From Triangularia verruculosa (lineage: Eukaryota; Ascomycota; Sordariomycetes; Sordariales; Podosporaceae): 64,000 nt of DNA. Below, piece by piece: positions 22,549 through 33,822 of this stretch (position 1 is the stretch's first letter; every line of letters begins with the position of its first letter). The notes under the pieces are model-generated. The model was not told the origin of the DNA. It was given only the letters and a program-made list of their open reading frames with translations, and searched no databases. Location of the stretch: the NCBI GenBank assembly GCA_033296885.1, contig MU863936.1, forward strand, positions 124,001 to 188,000, read 5' to 3'. The translations under genes and the position numbers were made by a program.

Positions 22549-23497
22549 ATTTCTTTTAATATCAAATTATGAGGGGGGGTTCAAAATAGATATGTATGAT
22601 ACCACATACCCATAGATGGGAGGCTTGACGAGATGGAAAGAGCAGGAGGCCAGTGGAGAGATGATAGAGAGAGGCCCCAAAGGGACCGGTACTCATCTGT
22701 AACGGCCAAGGGTCAGCGCGGGAGGCTATTTCGCTGTATTATGTCATTCTAGCGTTGTTTGTGTTGTAGCATGTACAAGTAAAGGACTTGTTGACCATTT
22801 TTTTTTCGGATCGCTTATGATGTTGTTCCAGTAAGACGTTGTTTGTTGAGGAAAGCTGGTCGTTTTGCATGTAGTCTGGGAAAAGGTGGTTGCATACGTC
22901 ACAGGGGTGCTTCCAACGGCATGCTTTGACTTCAGACGGCCACTTACACAGCAAGACCCTTAATGCGGCCCATCTCTGACCACTCGTTGGTATTCTCCGA
23001 GAATGACGAGACCGCCCATGCCGACACCACTCCATTGGCCTTTCAGGAGCCAGCTGCGGTTGAGGCGATCGTCACCTGACCCAGTCCCCCCGCACTATCC
23101 CGCACCCGCTGTCCCTTGCAGAGAAATCGGGACGGGCTGGTGCGCGGCGGGCCGATGCTAAACGATGGCTTTTCTCCTCACGGAACGGTTGGGGTTGGAT
23201 CGGCAGACGTCAACCAGCCGCCCGGACCCGGTGCGGAGAGCCGATGCCAGCCACGAAGCTTAACCCGAGTTGGTATTGGTTGGGGCGGTAGCACTTACAC
23301 GCTGGCGGGCGTCCACGATGCCTCTGGAATGCACTCCGTTTACATCGCTGTTTTACGATTCCGTAACTTCTAGTTTCCCATTTCCTTCGTGTAATCTGTG
23401 TTGTGTTGTCGTCGCATCTTGATTTCAACTGATTCCATTCAACTCATCTCTTTGTTTCTCGTGTTAGTGCAGCCGTATTCGAAGGCGACGAACGACC
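22549..23497. other. Intergenic between CCP and acyl-CoA ligase
   Basis: About 950 bases holding the CCP 3' untranslated region and the ligase promoter with a pyrimidine-rich leader from about 23380. No coding feature recognised. Confidence 0.55.
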
Positions 23498-25269
23498 ATG
23501 CCCTTACAATCAACCTACCCACCCGTTACCATTCCTGAAAATGTCGACCTTTGGACCTTTCTTTTCAGCCATGACTCCCCTTGTATACGAGAGTTTCCGC
23601 CTACGAAGGAGATCTTGACGTGCCCTGTGACGGGGCAGTCATACACCTGGGCGGCGCTACGAGATGCAGCTCTGGCATTTGGGAATGGGCTTGTGCAGAA
23701 CTGGGGATGGAAGAAGGGGGATGTGCTGGCGTTTTATACCCCCAACTCCATCGATGTATGTGTCCCCCCCCCTCCCTCCTATCCCATGGTAACGTATATT
23801 GACAAGAAGAGGGACAAGACACCAATAGCAACCCTCGGCGCCCTCTTCGCCGGCGCCACCATTTCCCCCTCCAACCCAATGTACACCCCCCACGAGCTCT
23901 CCTTCCAGCTCTCCGACTCCAAAGCCAAAGCCCTCATCACCCATCTATCCTGCCTCCCCACCGCCGTCCAAGCAGCGAAGGAATGCGGTCTCCCTCTTGA
24001 CCGGATCCTGCTTTTGGGACCAGTAAAAAAGCCCTATCTCCAGTTCCAGCATTACACCACCCTTTCCACTTCCGTCTCCAGTAGTGAAAAAGCCGCCATC
24101 GACCCGCGCTCTGACCTTGCGTTTCTGGTGTATTCCTCCGGCACGACCGGCCTCCCCAAAGGCGTTCCCATCACCCACTTCAACACCCTCTCCAACCTCT
24201 TGCAGGCCTCCTCCACCGAAGGCAGGCAATTCCCCTGGCAGTCATCCGTCCAGCTGGCCATCTTACCCTTCTTTCACATCTACGGACTGACCTGCTGCGT
24301 GCTGTTATCGATACTGTCGGGGTGGAGGCTGGTGATTCTGCCTAGATTTGACATGGTTCAGGTACTGAAGGCGATACAAACTTACAAGGTGACGTTTATG
24401 TACGTTCCTCCGCCGGTGATACTGGCTTTTTCGCAGCACCCGGACGTGGAGAGGTATGATTTGAGTAGCTTGAGGGTGCTGCACTCGGGGGCGGCGCCGC
24501 TGGGGAGGGAGCTGATCAGGAAGGTGTGGGAGAGGGTGGGGGTACCGGTGAAGCAGGGGTATGGGCTGTCGGAGACGAATGCGGTTGTTTGCTGTCAGGA
24601 GATTGAGGATTGGGAGAAGAAGATGGGGAGTGTGGGGAGGCTGATGCCGAGCATGGAGGGGATGGTGGTTGATGCGGAGAGTGGGAGGGAGGTGAGGGAG
24701 GGGGAGGAGGGGGAGTTGTGGTTGAGGGGGCCGAATGTGTTCCAAGGGTACTATAATAGGAGTAACGAGGGTGTTTTTGGATTGGACGAAAAGGGGGGCC
24801 GGTGGTTCAAAACGGGCGATGTGGTAAGGGTTGATGAGGAGGGGAATTTTTGGATCGTTGAGAGGGTAAAGGAGCTGATTAAGTATAGTAAGTTCTCTAT
24901 GTTTAGTTTGGTATTGGATGATGCTGACGATGAACAGATGGTTACCCTGTCCCGCCAGCCGAACTGGAAGGGGTATTACTCACTCACCCCGATGTCCTGG
25001 ACGCTTGTGTCATCGGAATCGAAGACAAGAGCTTAGCGACAGAAGTGCCAAGAGCATATGTCGTTGTTCGTGAGGGCGTTGTCCGTACTCCCGGCAAGAG
25101 TCAAGAGTTGGTCGACCACGTAGCGAAACAAGTCGCCTCTCACAAGAAGCTCCGAGGAGGCGTCCACTTCGTCGATCAAGTGCCCAAGTCGCCCAGCGGA
25201 AAGGTGCTGAGACGGATCATGAGAGAGCAAGCCAAGAAAGATTCCCGTCAAGAGGGATCCAAACTGTGA
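23498..25269 (+). CDS. Peroxisomal acyl-CoA ligase, 4-coumarate-CoA-ligase-like (ANL superfamily)
   Basis: Adenylate-forming enzyme predicted to activate an aromatic or fatty carboxylate to its CoA thioester in two steps (acyl-AMP, then acyl-CoA). Exons 23498-23755, 23819-24887, 24938-25269; 552 residues. The P-loop-like signature YSSGTTGLPKG, the HSGAAPLG and QGYGLSETN motifs, the FKTGDVVRVDEEGNFWIVER core and the catalytic lysine motif PKSPSGKVLRR are all in place. The C-terminus is SKL, a canonical PTS1 peroxisomal import signal. Intron 1 (63 nt) keeps the frame open if unspliced; removing it gives NSIDTPIATLGALFAG, matching the family. Intron 2 removal gives LIKYNGYPVPPAELEGVLL. It ends 83 bases from ATP11, tail-to-tail. 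Substrate not predictable. Confidence 0.93.
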
Positions 25270-25352
25270 ATCTCCACAGTGTCTAATGTACATATTAATA
25301 CAAGACTTTCCAAGCCGCTCATCTATATACAGTCAGCCGTGCTTGTATTCGC

Positions 25353-26324
25353 TCAACCCATCCTCTCGGCCTCTTCCAAGAGCTTGTCCACACTGAACCT
25401 AGCATCGCCCCTTCCAAACCACTCCAGCAACCTTCTCCTCTCCTCCGCCCTCTCCATCCCAGCCTGGCCATCAACACCATCCCACCCGCCATAGAACCTC
25501 TGCAGGCACATCACAAGGAACTGCGCGTCCTGGACCTTGACGCCCCTGTCCTCCATCACAGTGCCCTGCATCAGCACCACGCCCTTATCCTTCGCGAGAT
25601 CCTTGTAATGCGTAACCGTGGTATGCGGCTGGGCGAACTCCCCTCTGGCTTTGTACTCGGCCAGTTGCGTGAACAGCACCGTGGAGGAGTTGGTCGCAGG
25701 GTCCCAGGTCCATTGCACAAAGTGGATCTCCGCCCCCTGGCCAGGATGCGGCACCGGCAAGACAAAATGTGGGTTGAGTCTAGCAGTGGATTCAAGCTGG
25801 GAGTACGTCCCCGACGGAATCACCGCGCACAGCGAGTTTGGTTTCGCGGCGTGGTGGAAGCGCCAGATGGCAGTGAGTTCCTTCTCTGGAAGTGGAGACA
25901 CTTTTGGGAGATCGAGGATCGAGCCGAGGGGCTTTATTCCTGAGGAATCAAAAGACTTGTTTGGTTTTTGCTGTTGTTGTTGTTGTGGTGGTGGTGGTTG
26001 TTGGACGGTTGATTGAGATGAAGGCTGCGGTGATGAGGGTGATGGTGGTGGGGTTGTGGGGACGACAACGTCGGCTTCTTTGCGGAGTTTTTGGATCTTT
26101 TCGGCGTAGGCGGCTTTGAGGGAGTCGATGGTCCCGTGGCCTTCTTCTTGGGCTTTGCGGGCAAGCTTCTCGCGGTATTTCTCGATGGTGTTGAGGGGTT
26201 GCTGGGTGGTGGCTAGGAAGCGGACGTCGTGGACTTGGGCCCATCGGCGCTGGTGGGAGGCGCGGAGGGTTCGGGGGGCGCTGGAGAGGAGGTGCCGGAG
26301 CACTGGGGGGCGGAGGGAGACCAT
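25353..26324 (-). CDS. ATP11: Mitochondrial F1-ATPase assembly chaperone ATP11
   Basis: Binds free F1 beta subunit in the mitochondrial matrix during assembly of ATP synthase. Single exon, 323 residues, ATG at 26324. An Arg/Ser/Leu/Ala-rich presequence lacking acidic residues (about 35 residues) is followed by an N-terminal helix region with EKYREKLARKAQEEG and IQKLRKEAD, a Pro/Gln low-complexity linker (QQPPPPQQQQQQ, about residues 112-123), then the conserved ATP11 domain: LDLPKVSPLPEKELTAIWRFHHA, SGTYSQLESTARLNPHFVLP, VQWTWDP, and LMQGTVM. The Gln/Pro linker is encoded by a GTT/GTG repeat on the plus strand. Family assignment rests on the IWR.H and Y..L...A..NP.F..P patterns. Confidence 0.9.
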   Translation of the reverse strand: MVSLRPPVLRHLLSSAPRTLRASHQRRWAQVHDVRFLATTQQPLNTIEKYREKLARKAQEEGHGTIDSLKAAYAEKIQKLRKEADVVVPTTPPPSPSSPQPSSQSTVQQPPPPQQQQQQKPNKSFDSSGIKPLGSILDLPKVSPLPEKELTAIWRFHHAAKPNSLCAVIPSGTYSQLESTARLNPHFVLPVPHPGQGAEIHFVQWTWDPATNSSTVLFTQLAEYKARGEFAQPHTTVTHYKDLAKDKGVVLMQGTVMEDRGVKVQDAQFLVMCLQRFYGGWDGVDGQAGMERAEERRRLLEWFGRGDARFSVDKLLEEAERMG

Positions 26325-26428
26325 GGTGAGGGTGGTGGGTGGTGACGGTTGTAGATGGTAGAAAGGCGTGAGAGCTTCAAAAAATGCTTAATTGACATCA
26401 GGGTCTTGCTTGGCAGTAAGTTGTCTCA

Positions 26429-26443
26429 TAACCCTAACCCTAT
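26429..26443. repeat. Two tandem telomere-type repeats (CCCTAA)
   Basis: The sequence TAACCCTAACCCTAT contains two units of the fungal/vertebrate telomere repeat, 105 bases upstream of the ATP11 ATG. Such teloboxes can act as promoter sites for Myb-type factors in other eukaryotes; role here unknown. Confidence 0.4.
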
Positions 26444-27414
26444 ATATCTAGATGCCTCGATAACTTTGCCAAGAGGTTCTCATCTTATCTTTGCCTTCCG
26501 ACTGAGCTCAACTTGCCTTCTCATCGGTGCGTTCACACTTTACAGCACTCATCAGACCTCTTGAACACATAAATTCTTCTGTCTTGTTGATCCTCTTGAC
26601 ATCTTCAATTGTTTACATAACACAAACGCCGATTGCGGACAGCACGTCAGAGGCTCTGAAACACATGGCCGGTGGATCTCGACTTCGACACCAGGGTTTC
26701 ATCAGGTCATAGTCGACAGGCATCCCCAACCGAGCGACTGCCCCGAGCTCCGTGTCGACTTCATCTGATGTTTCGAGAACCGCCGTACGGAGACAATAGC
26801 CGGAGATTTCAACGGTAACGATAGCCTCTTGCGAGATGATCGCTTGAATGAGCAACCAGATCGCCATCTTGTCCATTGCTATTTTGGTGAAGAGTACGGA
26901 GATTGGCCGCAGCTGTGTTGTTTACACCGAGGAAAGATTGCGATGGCTCTTTGCGACAAGCCTCTAATTCTTTATGTCACACACAGTCTGACCGAATATC
27001 GCAACTCACTTGGTCAACCCATCCATCATCCAGTGATGATGCTATTCAACTGAGTTTAGTGCCATCCCGACGGCACGGGGTTGGCGTCCGGGGATGGGGT
27101 AGGGGTTGAAGGAGATCAGATGCGACACTGTCCAGACAGCGCTTGGCTTTGACTTCCCAACTGGGCAATGGGGATCTCCTGGCGGTTCATCGCGAGATCC
27201 CATTGACAATGCAAAACCCGAATACGTCTAACAGGGAGCATAACACCATGATTTGGACGGCGCCAACACCTTGCCCCTGTCCTAAGAACACGAGCTCGTC
27301 TCCCGCCTGGGTGGAATCGTTCGCTGCTAGGATGATGAGATCATGATACCCTACACCACTTTCAATGGCACATTGATTCGTAAAAGGGACCGAGTCTTCG
27401 AATGTTTTGATAGG

Positions 27415-27422
27415 TATATAAG
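27415..27422 (+). promoter_or_regulatory. TATA box of the small secreted-protein gene
   Basis: TATATAAG about 215 bases before the ATG, followed by a pyrimidine-rich leader. Good match to a TATA element; suggests an inducible, strongly regulated promoter. Confidence 0.5.
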
Positions 27423-27630
27423 ACCAAGTGGTCAGCGAGCAAAGTTTGGTTTCTTTTTCTCTCTTTAGCAGCGACATCAACCTTCTTCTCGTCTCTGTTC
27501 ATCGTTTTATTTTCACTTCTTACACAGCTGTGCTGTCTTAACAACAACTTTTCGCATTCATTCCATTTTATTTACAGCCGGCTACTTCTACCCAACACCC
27601 CCTCTTCAAAAATCACCATATCAAATCAAA

Positions 27631-28220
27631 ATGTTCTTCAAGGCTACCTTCCTTTTCTCCCTCCTCGCCACCTCGCTGGCTCTTCCCACCGGCGCCGACA
27701 CCCGCAGCGTCGAGAAGAGAGGCGTCCTTCAAGTCCAGAACTTCTCACAGTTCCAAGTCTCCGGTGGTCTCGCTGGCAATGCCCTTGCTGAGGTCAACGC
27801 CAAGTTCCCTGTAAGTTCATGCTCACTGCCCGTGTTTTATACTGTTTACTAACTCTCGGTTAGATCAACTTGAATAATCCCGGCTCCGTCGACGCTGAGG
27901 ATCTCGCCATCCTCAAGGCTGCCCGCCAGACAGCTGAGAGCGCCGAGACCAAGGCCGGCGGCTTCAACGAGGCGATCGAGGCGGCGGGCGGGGAGAAGAC
28001 GACCACTGGCAGGGCTCTCCAGAATGGCAAGACCAAGAACAAGGTCTTGAAGCTGCAGCTCCAGGTCATGATTGCTCAGGTCGAAGCTGCTCAGGGCAAG
28101 GACACGGCTGCTAAACTTGCTGATGTTTCCAAGAAGCTGGCTAAGAATGTTGCTACCGATGAGAAGAATGCTGGCCAGCTGAGCACCACTGTTAACTTCC
28201 AGGGTACTAGCCAGCCTTAA
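27631..28220 (+). CDS. Small secreted protein of unknown function
   Basis: Exons 27631-27810 and 27864-28220; 178 residues. The first 17 residues (MFFKATFLFSLLATSLA) are a clear signal peptide. A Lys-Arg at residues 29-30 (VEKR) is a likely Kex2 processing site that would release a mature chain of about 148 residues. The rest is Ala/Lys/Glu/Gln rich, probably helical, with no cysteine in the mature part. The intron has GTAAGT and TACTAAC signals and the codons are C-rich, which supports real expression. I do not recognise the family. It is the first gene of the accessory stretch; a secreted effector-like or surface role is only a guess. Confidence 0.82.
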
Positions 28221-28420
28221 GATGGTGAAATAGAAGGGATGTCGAGAGACGGGAGCTATTCCCGTGGTTGTATATAATATGAAATGATGCACATATTTTG
28301 CCTACCTGTAGTTCCGCCGCTGGAAGCTCGCAGACTCACTGTTTTCATTAATTATTTGCGAGTACCTGATATCCAACCAAGCATTACACAGGTTAGTGTA
28401 AGGTAATTACTTTGGCCCTT

Positions 28421-28663
28421 CACGCGGTAGATAGAATAACTGGTACTGTAAGCCACGATCACACCTCTAAAAGAGTAGAAAAGGCCTATTAACTATCATC
28501 CAAGGGTTTATTACTACCCTTCTGACGCTTTAAAATTATATGTGAAGGTGTTCTCGATATCTCTTGAGGCATATTGTTTATTTTGAAGATCTATCGACCT
28601 AGGTATCTTCTGATGCCATATTTCTACTTTACAGTGCCAAGCAGATATTTTGTCCAGGACATG
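28421..28663 (-). mobile_element. MITE-like element, copy 1
   Basis: About 243 bp, no coding capacity. The left end CACGCGGTAGATAGAATAAC continues with TGGTACTGTAAGCC; the right end, read on the minus strand, is CATGTCCTGGACAAAATATC then TGCTTGGCACTGTAAAG. Both match the ends of the other copies. The internal part contains AAAAGGCCTATTAACTATC, one unit of the internal repeat. Exact ends are uncertain by a few bases and no clear target-site duplication was seen. Confidence 0.7.
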
Positions 28664-29754
28664 TCCCGGAACATGCTGTACGAGAGCGGAATAAAAAACC
28701 TTAGATTCTAGGCAGTGCAATGCAGTCAAGTTCATCACCGCCCGAGTTGAATGTGGTCAGGTGAGGTGCACCTTGAAGTGGATTGGATCCGACTTGTCGA
28801 GCAAATTGACGGTGCCACCGGCAGACAAAGAAGCCATGATGTGGTTGACGTTTGGTTGGGAGACAACGTAATGACAATGTGGGTGAAGGTACTGGAATGG
28901 GAACAGGATACGAAGCAGTCAGAAGGTCAGCACATCAGCAACCATTTGAGGAGCTGGATTTGCAGTTGCAGGCACACCTGTGTCAAACTGCCTTCCTTAA
29001 TTGTTGAAATGGCCAGATTGGCGCCACCAGCCCTCAGTCGGCTGTCCTTCACCAGATGGGACAGGCACGAGCTGACTGGCAAGAATGAAAGAGAGCAGGC
29101 CGATATGTGAAAGAAGCACCGTCCCGAGAGCTTGCAACAGTACCTACCTACCTACCCAAAACCAAGCTCAATCATTCTGGCAAGCAGTCGGCCTGGGTAT
29201 CAATTTCCTGACCTTGGGAAGCAAAATGTGTTTAGAAAAGAGACAGATTTCAAAGGAAATGAGCTTGATAGAGAGAGCCGGAATAAACCCTTTGCAAGGG
29301 TCTATCTATTGTGCTCTAGAAAGTCATGGTATCAAGGTCTACTCTATCTCCGTTTGAGACTAAGATGGAAATCTGTCACTTCTCCAAACGCAGTCTCTTA
29401 GATAAATTATTGAAAAAACAAGTCTTTCCCAATATACGTGATCCCCTTTTCAGTAGCCACTTTCCTACAGACGTGCAGATCCAGACCCTGAGGAACTGGA
29501 AAGCTGGGATCACGGATGTTCCGTTCTTGCAGTTAGATACACCATAGGCCCCTGCTCCTGCCCATGTGGATCTGCGGCATGTTCAGAGACTTGTTTGGCA
29601 TTTGGAATCTGTTCCCTCTTTTATGTCCTTGGGCCTCCAACAAGCACCAGTGGATATGTCCCTTGCTGCTGAGATCGAAGCGTCAGCAATTGTTCAGTAT
29701 CTCTTTTCTAACTAAGGGTGCCAATGCCAATATAACGGATAATTCTACACGCAT

Positions 29755-29987
29755 ACGCCGTGGACAAAATGATAGGTACTGCAAGCCAAGATTATACCTT
29801 TAAAATAGTAGAAATGGCCTATTCATTTTCTTCTTAGGGCCTATTACTATCTTTCAACGCACTAAGGGTATATTTTAAGGTATTATTATTATTTACTAAG
29901 GCCTATTCGTTATCTTTTAAGGCGTATCAACTGTCTTTCAATGCTTTATTCCCATTTTGCAATGCCAGTTTTTCTGTCCAGGACGTG
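29755..29987 (-). mobile_element. MITE-like element, copy 2, in the NOD-like receptor promoter
   Basis: About 233 bp. Left end ACGCCGTGGACAAAATGATA then GGTACTGCAAG; right end on the minus strand CACGTCCTGGACAGAAAAAC then TGGCATTGCAAAATGGG. The interior carries degenerate AAGGCCTATT units. Same orientation as copy 1. Confidence 0.75.
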
Positions 29988-30229
29988 TTAAGGTAGGTAG
30001 GTCACCTTAGTCGCCAAGGCAATCAGCGAGGCTTTCCACGATCGCCACGGAACTCTCGTGATTGGCGGGCATTGATGCATCTTCAGCTGAGCCAGCTGGC
30101 ACAAAACTCGACAAGGCAATACTATCAATAATCGGGTTTCCTGTTTCTTCCTCATTAACCATCGAAAGAGTACATCGCCGTGTTATTGGATGTTTGACGT
30201 TCCAAGGGTTTTCCCTCGAATATGTCAGT

Positions 30230-33200
30230 ATGTCCTTGATACGGGCAGCCGTGACACGATCCAAAGCGGAAGCCCGATTGAAAGATGCCCTGGGGCATTT
30301 CGAAAGAGACTTGACTCTTGATCAGCAAAAGACTTTCCGCACCTTTCGAACTCAGGCAGATCGATCGCCCCCAAATATTAGCGATGTCATGCAAATCACA
30401 GCCGAGATCGACCAGGAGGTCTCCAAAAACAACGCTTTTCGTGGACGATGTCTTGGTCCCCGATTCACCAATTTTCTTGAATCCGCTCAGAGGTTTGCGT
30501 CCATTGGAGACGTTATTCTTGGGGGATCACAGAACCTAATTGCATGTGGAGTTTGGTCTCTGGTGCGATTCAGCTTGCTTGTAAGTTTGGTGTTCTAATT
30601 ATGGCCTGATACGACGGCGTTTGAGACCGCAGTACAGCTTAGGTATACTGACTTCATGTCTAGTTAATGGCGAGCTACTCGACCTTTGTCGAGAAACTGT
30701 CGATACTACTGATGGATGCTGGGCGCTCCGCCCCTCGTTACCAAGAGATGGCGTTGCTTTATCCTCAGTCTCAAACATTACGATCGAATATGTGCGAGTA
30801 TTTTACCGTCGTGGTTCGCTTCTGCCACCAGTTTGTGAAGTTTACCAAACAGTCGGTTTTCCGGCAAATGATGACATTCCTGAATGATCAAGACATCAAG
30901 AACTATCAGTCGGAGCTTGATAAGTGGGCGGTCTCGATCAAAGAAGAGGTCAGCCTTCTCAAGAGTAGAAGCATCGAGAAGCATGGATACCTCTTTCAAG
31001 CGTTCATGAAGCTAGATCAATCCCATCGACGGGAAACCACACGGATTCGAATCCTCGAATATTGTTCGACGTATGACCATCAGACTAGCTGGAAAGAAAT
31101 CCGGAAAGCCGGCAACACAAATCTCCTTCAGCGCAGCACCGAGTATCGCAACTGGAGAGGCGCAAACGAGTCTTCAACACTGATCTGTCAGGGCAAGCTA
31201 GGATCTGGGAAATCTGTCCTTCTTGCTAATGTTGTTTCCGACCTCAGCCGTAACATCAGAAGTGCAAGATGTCCTATTGCGTACTTCTTTTGCCGGCATG
31301 ATATTCGCGAGAGTTTAAAGGGGAAAACACTTATGGGGTCCCTTATACGGCAGCTTATCACAAGTGTCAACGACCTTGCCAAAGCTGAGCGCCTGGTTGG
31401 TCAGGAGCATTTAACACGCATGTTGCCCACAACTGGGGTAGATTTTGAGATGGGATACCAACTCCTACAACGGGTATTCCCTCATGGCCTAGAGGCCTAC
31501 ATTATCATCGATGGACTTGACGAATGCGACCAGTCTGAAAGAGAAACGGTTTACAGTCAACTCCAGGCTCTCCAGGTCGGATTTTACTTGCACGTATGTG
31601 TCTCGGTCAGGCTGGAGCCAGAAACTGCCTTGGGTGAACGAGAGCATGGCCAGCTCTTGAAAAGACGATTCTTGAGCATTCCAGAAAACAACGACGATAT
31701 TGCCGATTTCATCCGTTCCGAGTTGACCAGGTGCATCGAATCTGGGAAGCTGACTCTGGGTGATCCTGCCCTCGTTCTCAAAATATTCGATGCTCTTATC
31801 AGTCGGGCTCAGGGCATGTTTCTTTGGGTGGTTCTACAGATTGCATCCCTGTGTGATGCAAAGACCGACGCGGAAATTCATCTTGCTTTGGAAAATCTTC
31901 CAGAGGGCCTGCCTGAGACATTCTCCAGGATCCTGAGAAAGGCAACGGCAACAGAAGCCAAGAATTACCAGATTCGGGTTTTAGAGATCATCACAGCCGC
32001 CTACCGACCTCTGAATACAGAGGAGTTCCGCCTGGCTCTAAGCGTGATCCCTGGGAATTCTGTTTGGGATCCAGCATGTCACGTCAACAACATTTATTCA
32101 GCATGTCACGTCAACAACATTTATTCAGCACTTGCGACTTGTGGAAGTCTTGTTGAGATCGATGAAGAGTCATTTGCCGTAAGACTTATTCATCATAGTG
32201 TTGTTCAGTTTCTGTTTGGCGAGTTCCAGCAGTCCTCAACATCTGTTCTGAAGAGGGAAAGAGCTGCCCAGTCAATGGGAGATATTGTTATTACGTATCT
32301 TTCTTATGACATATTCAGATCACGGGTCTCTAGACTGGTGGCTCCCCAGATCGATGCGGTAGATGCACCGGTCAAAATCGTTGAATCGCTAGCAGTTTCA
32401 CAAAACCTTCGGTCCGCGGCTGTCAAGTTGTTACAATCACACAAAAACCCCAGCTTTAATGTCGGCGAAATCCTCATAAAACATATTGGGCCACAGCCAA
32501 ATGCACTCCAGCACCATTTTCACACTTACGCCAAGGAATACTGGTTGCAGCACAGCCGCTGGTTTTCATATGACAACCTAGCCATACAGGAAATGTTGCG
32601 GCGAGTTGCCACGCAAGAAATAGTGTATGCTAAAGGCGAGGCAATAGCAGATTGGGCATTGAAGCACAGGCACGCAGGCATCCTCAAAGCATCTGTTGAG
32701 GAACCGGACTGGTTTGCTTTGGTGATCAAAGCCATCCAGGCGGAAAACGAAGAGCAAACGACTTTCTTACTAGATGAAGACATCTTTTCTGGCTGGCTGG
32801 ATCCCATTGCTCGGCGCATTTTGATGTTCAAAGCGGCCCTGGAAAGAGAAAAACCAAATCTCGCCATCTTCAGGCTGCTCATTGAACAAACAGCTGATTT
32901 CAATGCTATAGGAGCCAGCCACATCAGCAGCCTTCTGAGTGTCGCTATTAAGGAACTAGCCATAGCTAACCTTCTCGAATCTCACATGGAACACATAGTT
33001 GCTAGGAGGCTCGGTACCTACATCGACGCGCAGGACAAAGAAGGAAAAACCATATTACACAAGGCTATACATTTAGGCTGGCACAAACTTGCCATGTCAC
33101 TTTTAGATGCAGGGGCTTCGATTCACATAAGGGCAGCGAGCGGCGAGACGCCATTGTTCCCTGCGGTGGAAATAGGATGGAATGACATAGTTTCGATCTT

Positions 33201-33822
33201 ACTCGAAAAGGGTGCAACCTGCTGTATTTCCGATATCAACGGTACCACGCCGCTAATGATAGCCGCTCACCAGAGACATGCGTCCACCATGGCGTTGCTC
33301 TTGTCTCATGGGGCGGATCCATGGACCGTTGACAACAACCAGCAGACAGCGTTGATAAAGGTTATATGTGGCCATGAAAAATATTCGGCAGCGGAGTGTG
33401 CTGAACTGCTCTTGAAGAAAGGGGACTTCGCTCAAACCGACTCGGTAGACAGACATGGGCGCACAGCATTCTCGTATGCTGCTGAGCATGGTTCCATCTG
33501 GACCATAAGAGTCCTTCATAAAAGGGGATCAAGAGTGAATCTTGCAGATTCAAAGGATCAGACGCCTCTATCATATGCTGCCCAGAAAGGTCATAAACTG
33601 ATCGTGGAATTTCTCTTAACCCATGGGGCCAATGTTGCGGTGAAAGACGAGGCAGGTATGACACCAGAAGAATGGGCTTACAACAATGGCCATCTCGAGA
33701 TCTATCAAATGATCAAGGATCGCAGCAGTCAAGAGCCTCAACCGAACCAAAGAGTGTTGAGAGATGAGAGGTGGCCGCCTACTCCGGAGGTCCATGTGCG
33801 CGAGGTTGAAGAGGACTGTTAA
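30230..33822 (+). CDS. NOD-like receptor: N-terminal fungal domain + NACHT + ankyrin repeats
   Basis: STAND-class NTPase receptor of the kind used in fungal non-self recognition and heterokaryon incompatibility. Exons 30230-30580 and 30664-33822; 1,169 residues. The frame is open from 30062 but without an earlier ATG. Residues about 15-180 resemble the helical domain often placed before fungal NACHT modules (DUF7708-like: LLLMASYSTFVEKLSILLMDAGRSAPRY across the intron). NACHT has Walker A GKLGSGKS at residues 294-301 and Walker B AYIIIDGLDECD. From about residue 904 come six or seven ankyrin repeats (GKTILHKAIHLGWHKLAMSL, GETPLFPAVEIG, GTTPLMIAAHQRHAS, GRTAFSYAAEHGS, QTPLSYAAQKGHKLIVEFLL, GMTPEEWAYNNGHLE). 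A perfect 27-bp tandem duplication sits between NACHT and ankyrin parts. An upstream exon with a different N-terminus is possible. Confidence 0.88.
32074..32127 (+). repeat. Perfect 27-bp tandem duplication inside the NOD-like receptor
   Basis: Bases 32074-32100 are repeated without mismatch at 32101-32127, giving a doubled nine-residue block (ACHVNNIYS) in frame. Lack of divergence implies a recent event. Confidence 0.95.

Larger units (their letters stand above)
26325..27630. other. Intergenic, divergent between ATP11 and the secreted-protein gene
   Basis: About 1.3 kb. Two telomere-type repeats at 26429-26443, a TATA box at 27415 and a CT/AC-rich leader from about 27440. No gene supported. 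Confidence 0.6.
28221..30229. other. AT-rich intergenic region with two MITE-like elements
   Basis: About 2 kb without a supported gene. It holds two inverted-repeat elements (28421-28663 and 29755-29987). The second ends about 240 bases before the NOD-like receptor start codon. Confidence 0.6.

Noticed and set aside
25960..26010. GTT/GTG simple repeat taken as a microsatellite element
   Set aside because: It encodes the Gln/Pro linker of ATP11 and needs no separate explanation.
30230..33822. HET-domain or amyloid-motif N-terminus on the NOD-like receptor
   Set aside because: No HET, HeLo, Goodbye or recognisable amyloid motif is visible in the first 200 residues.
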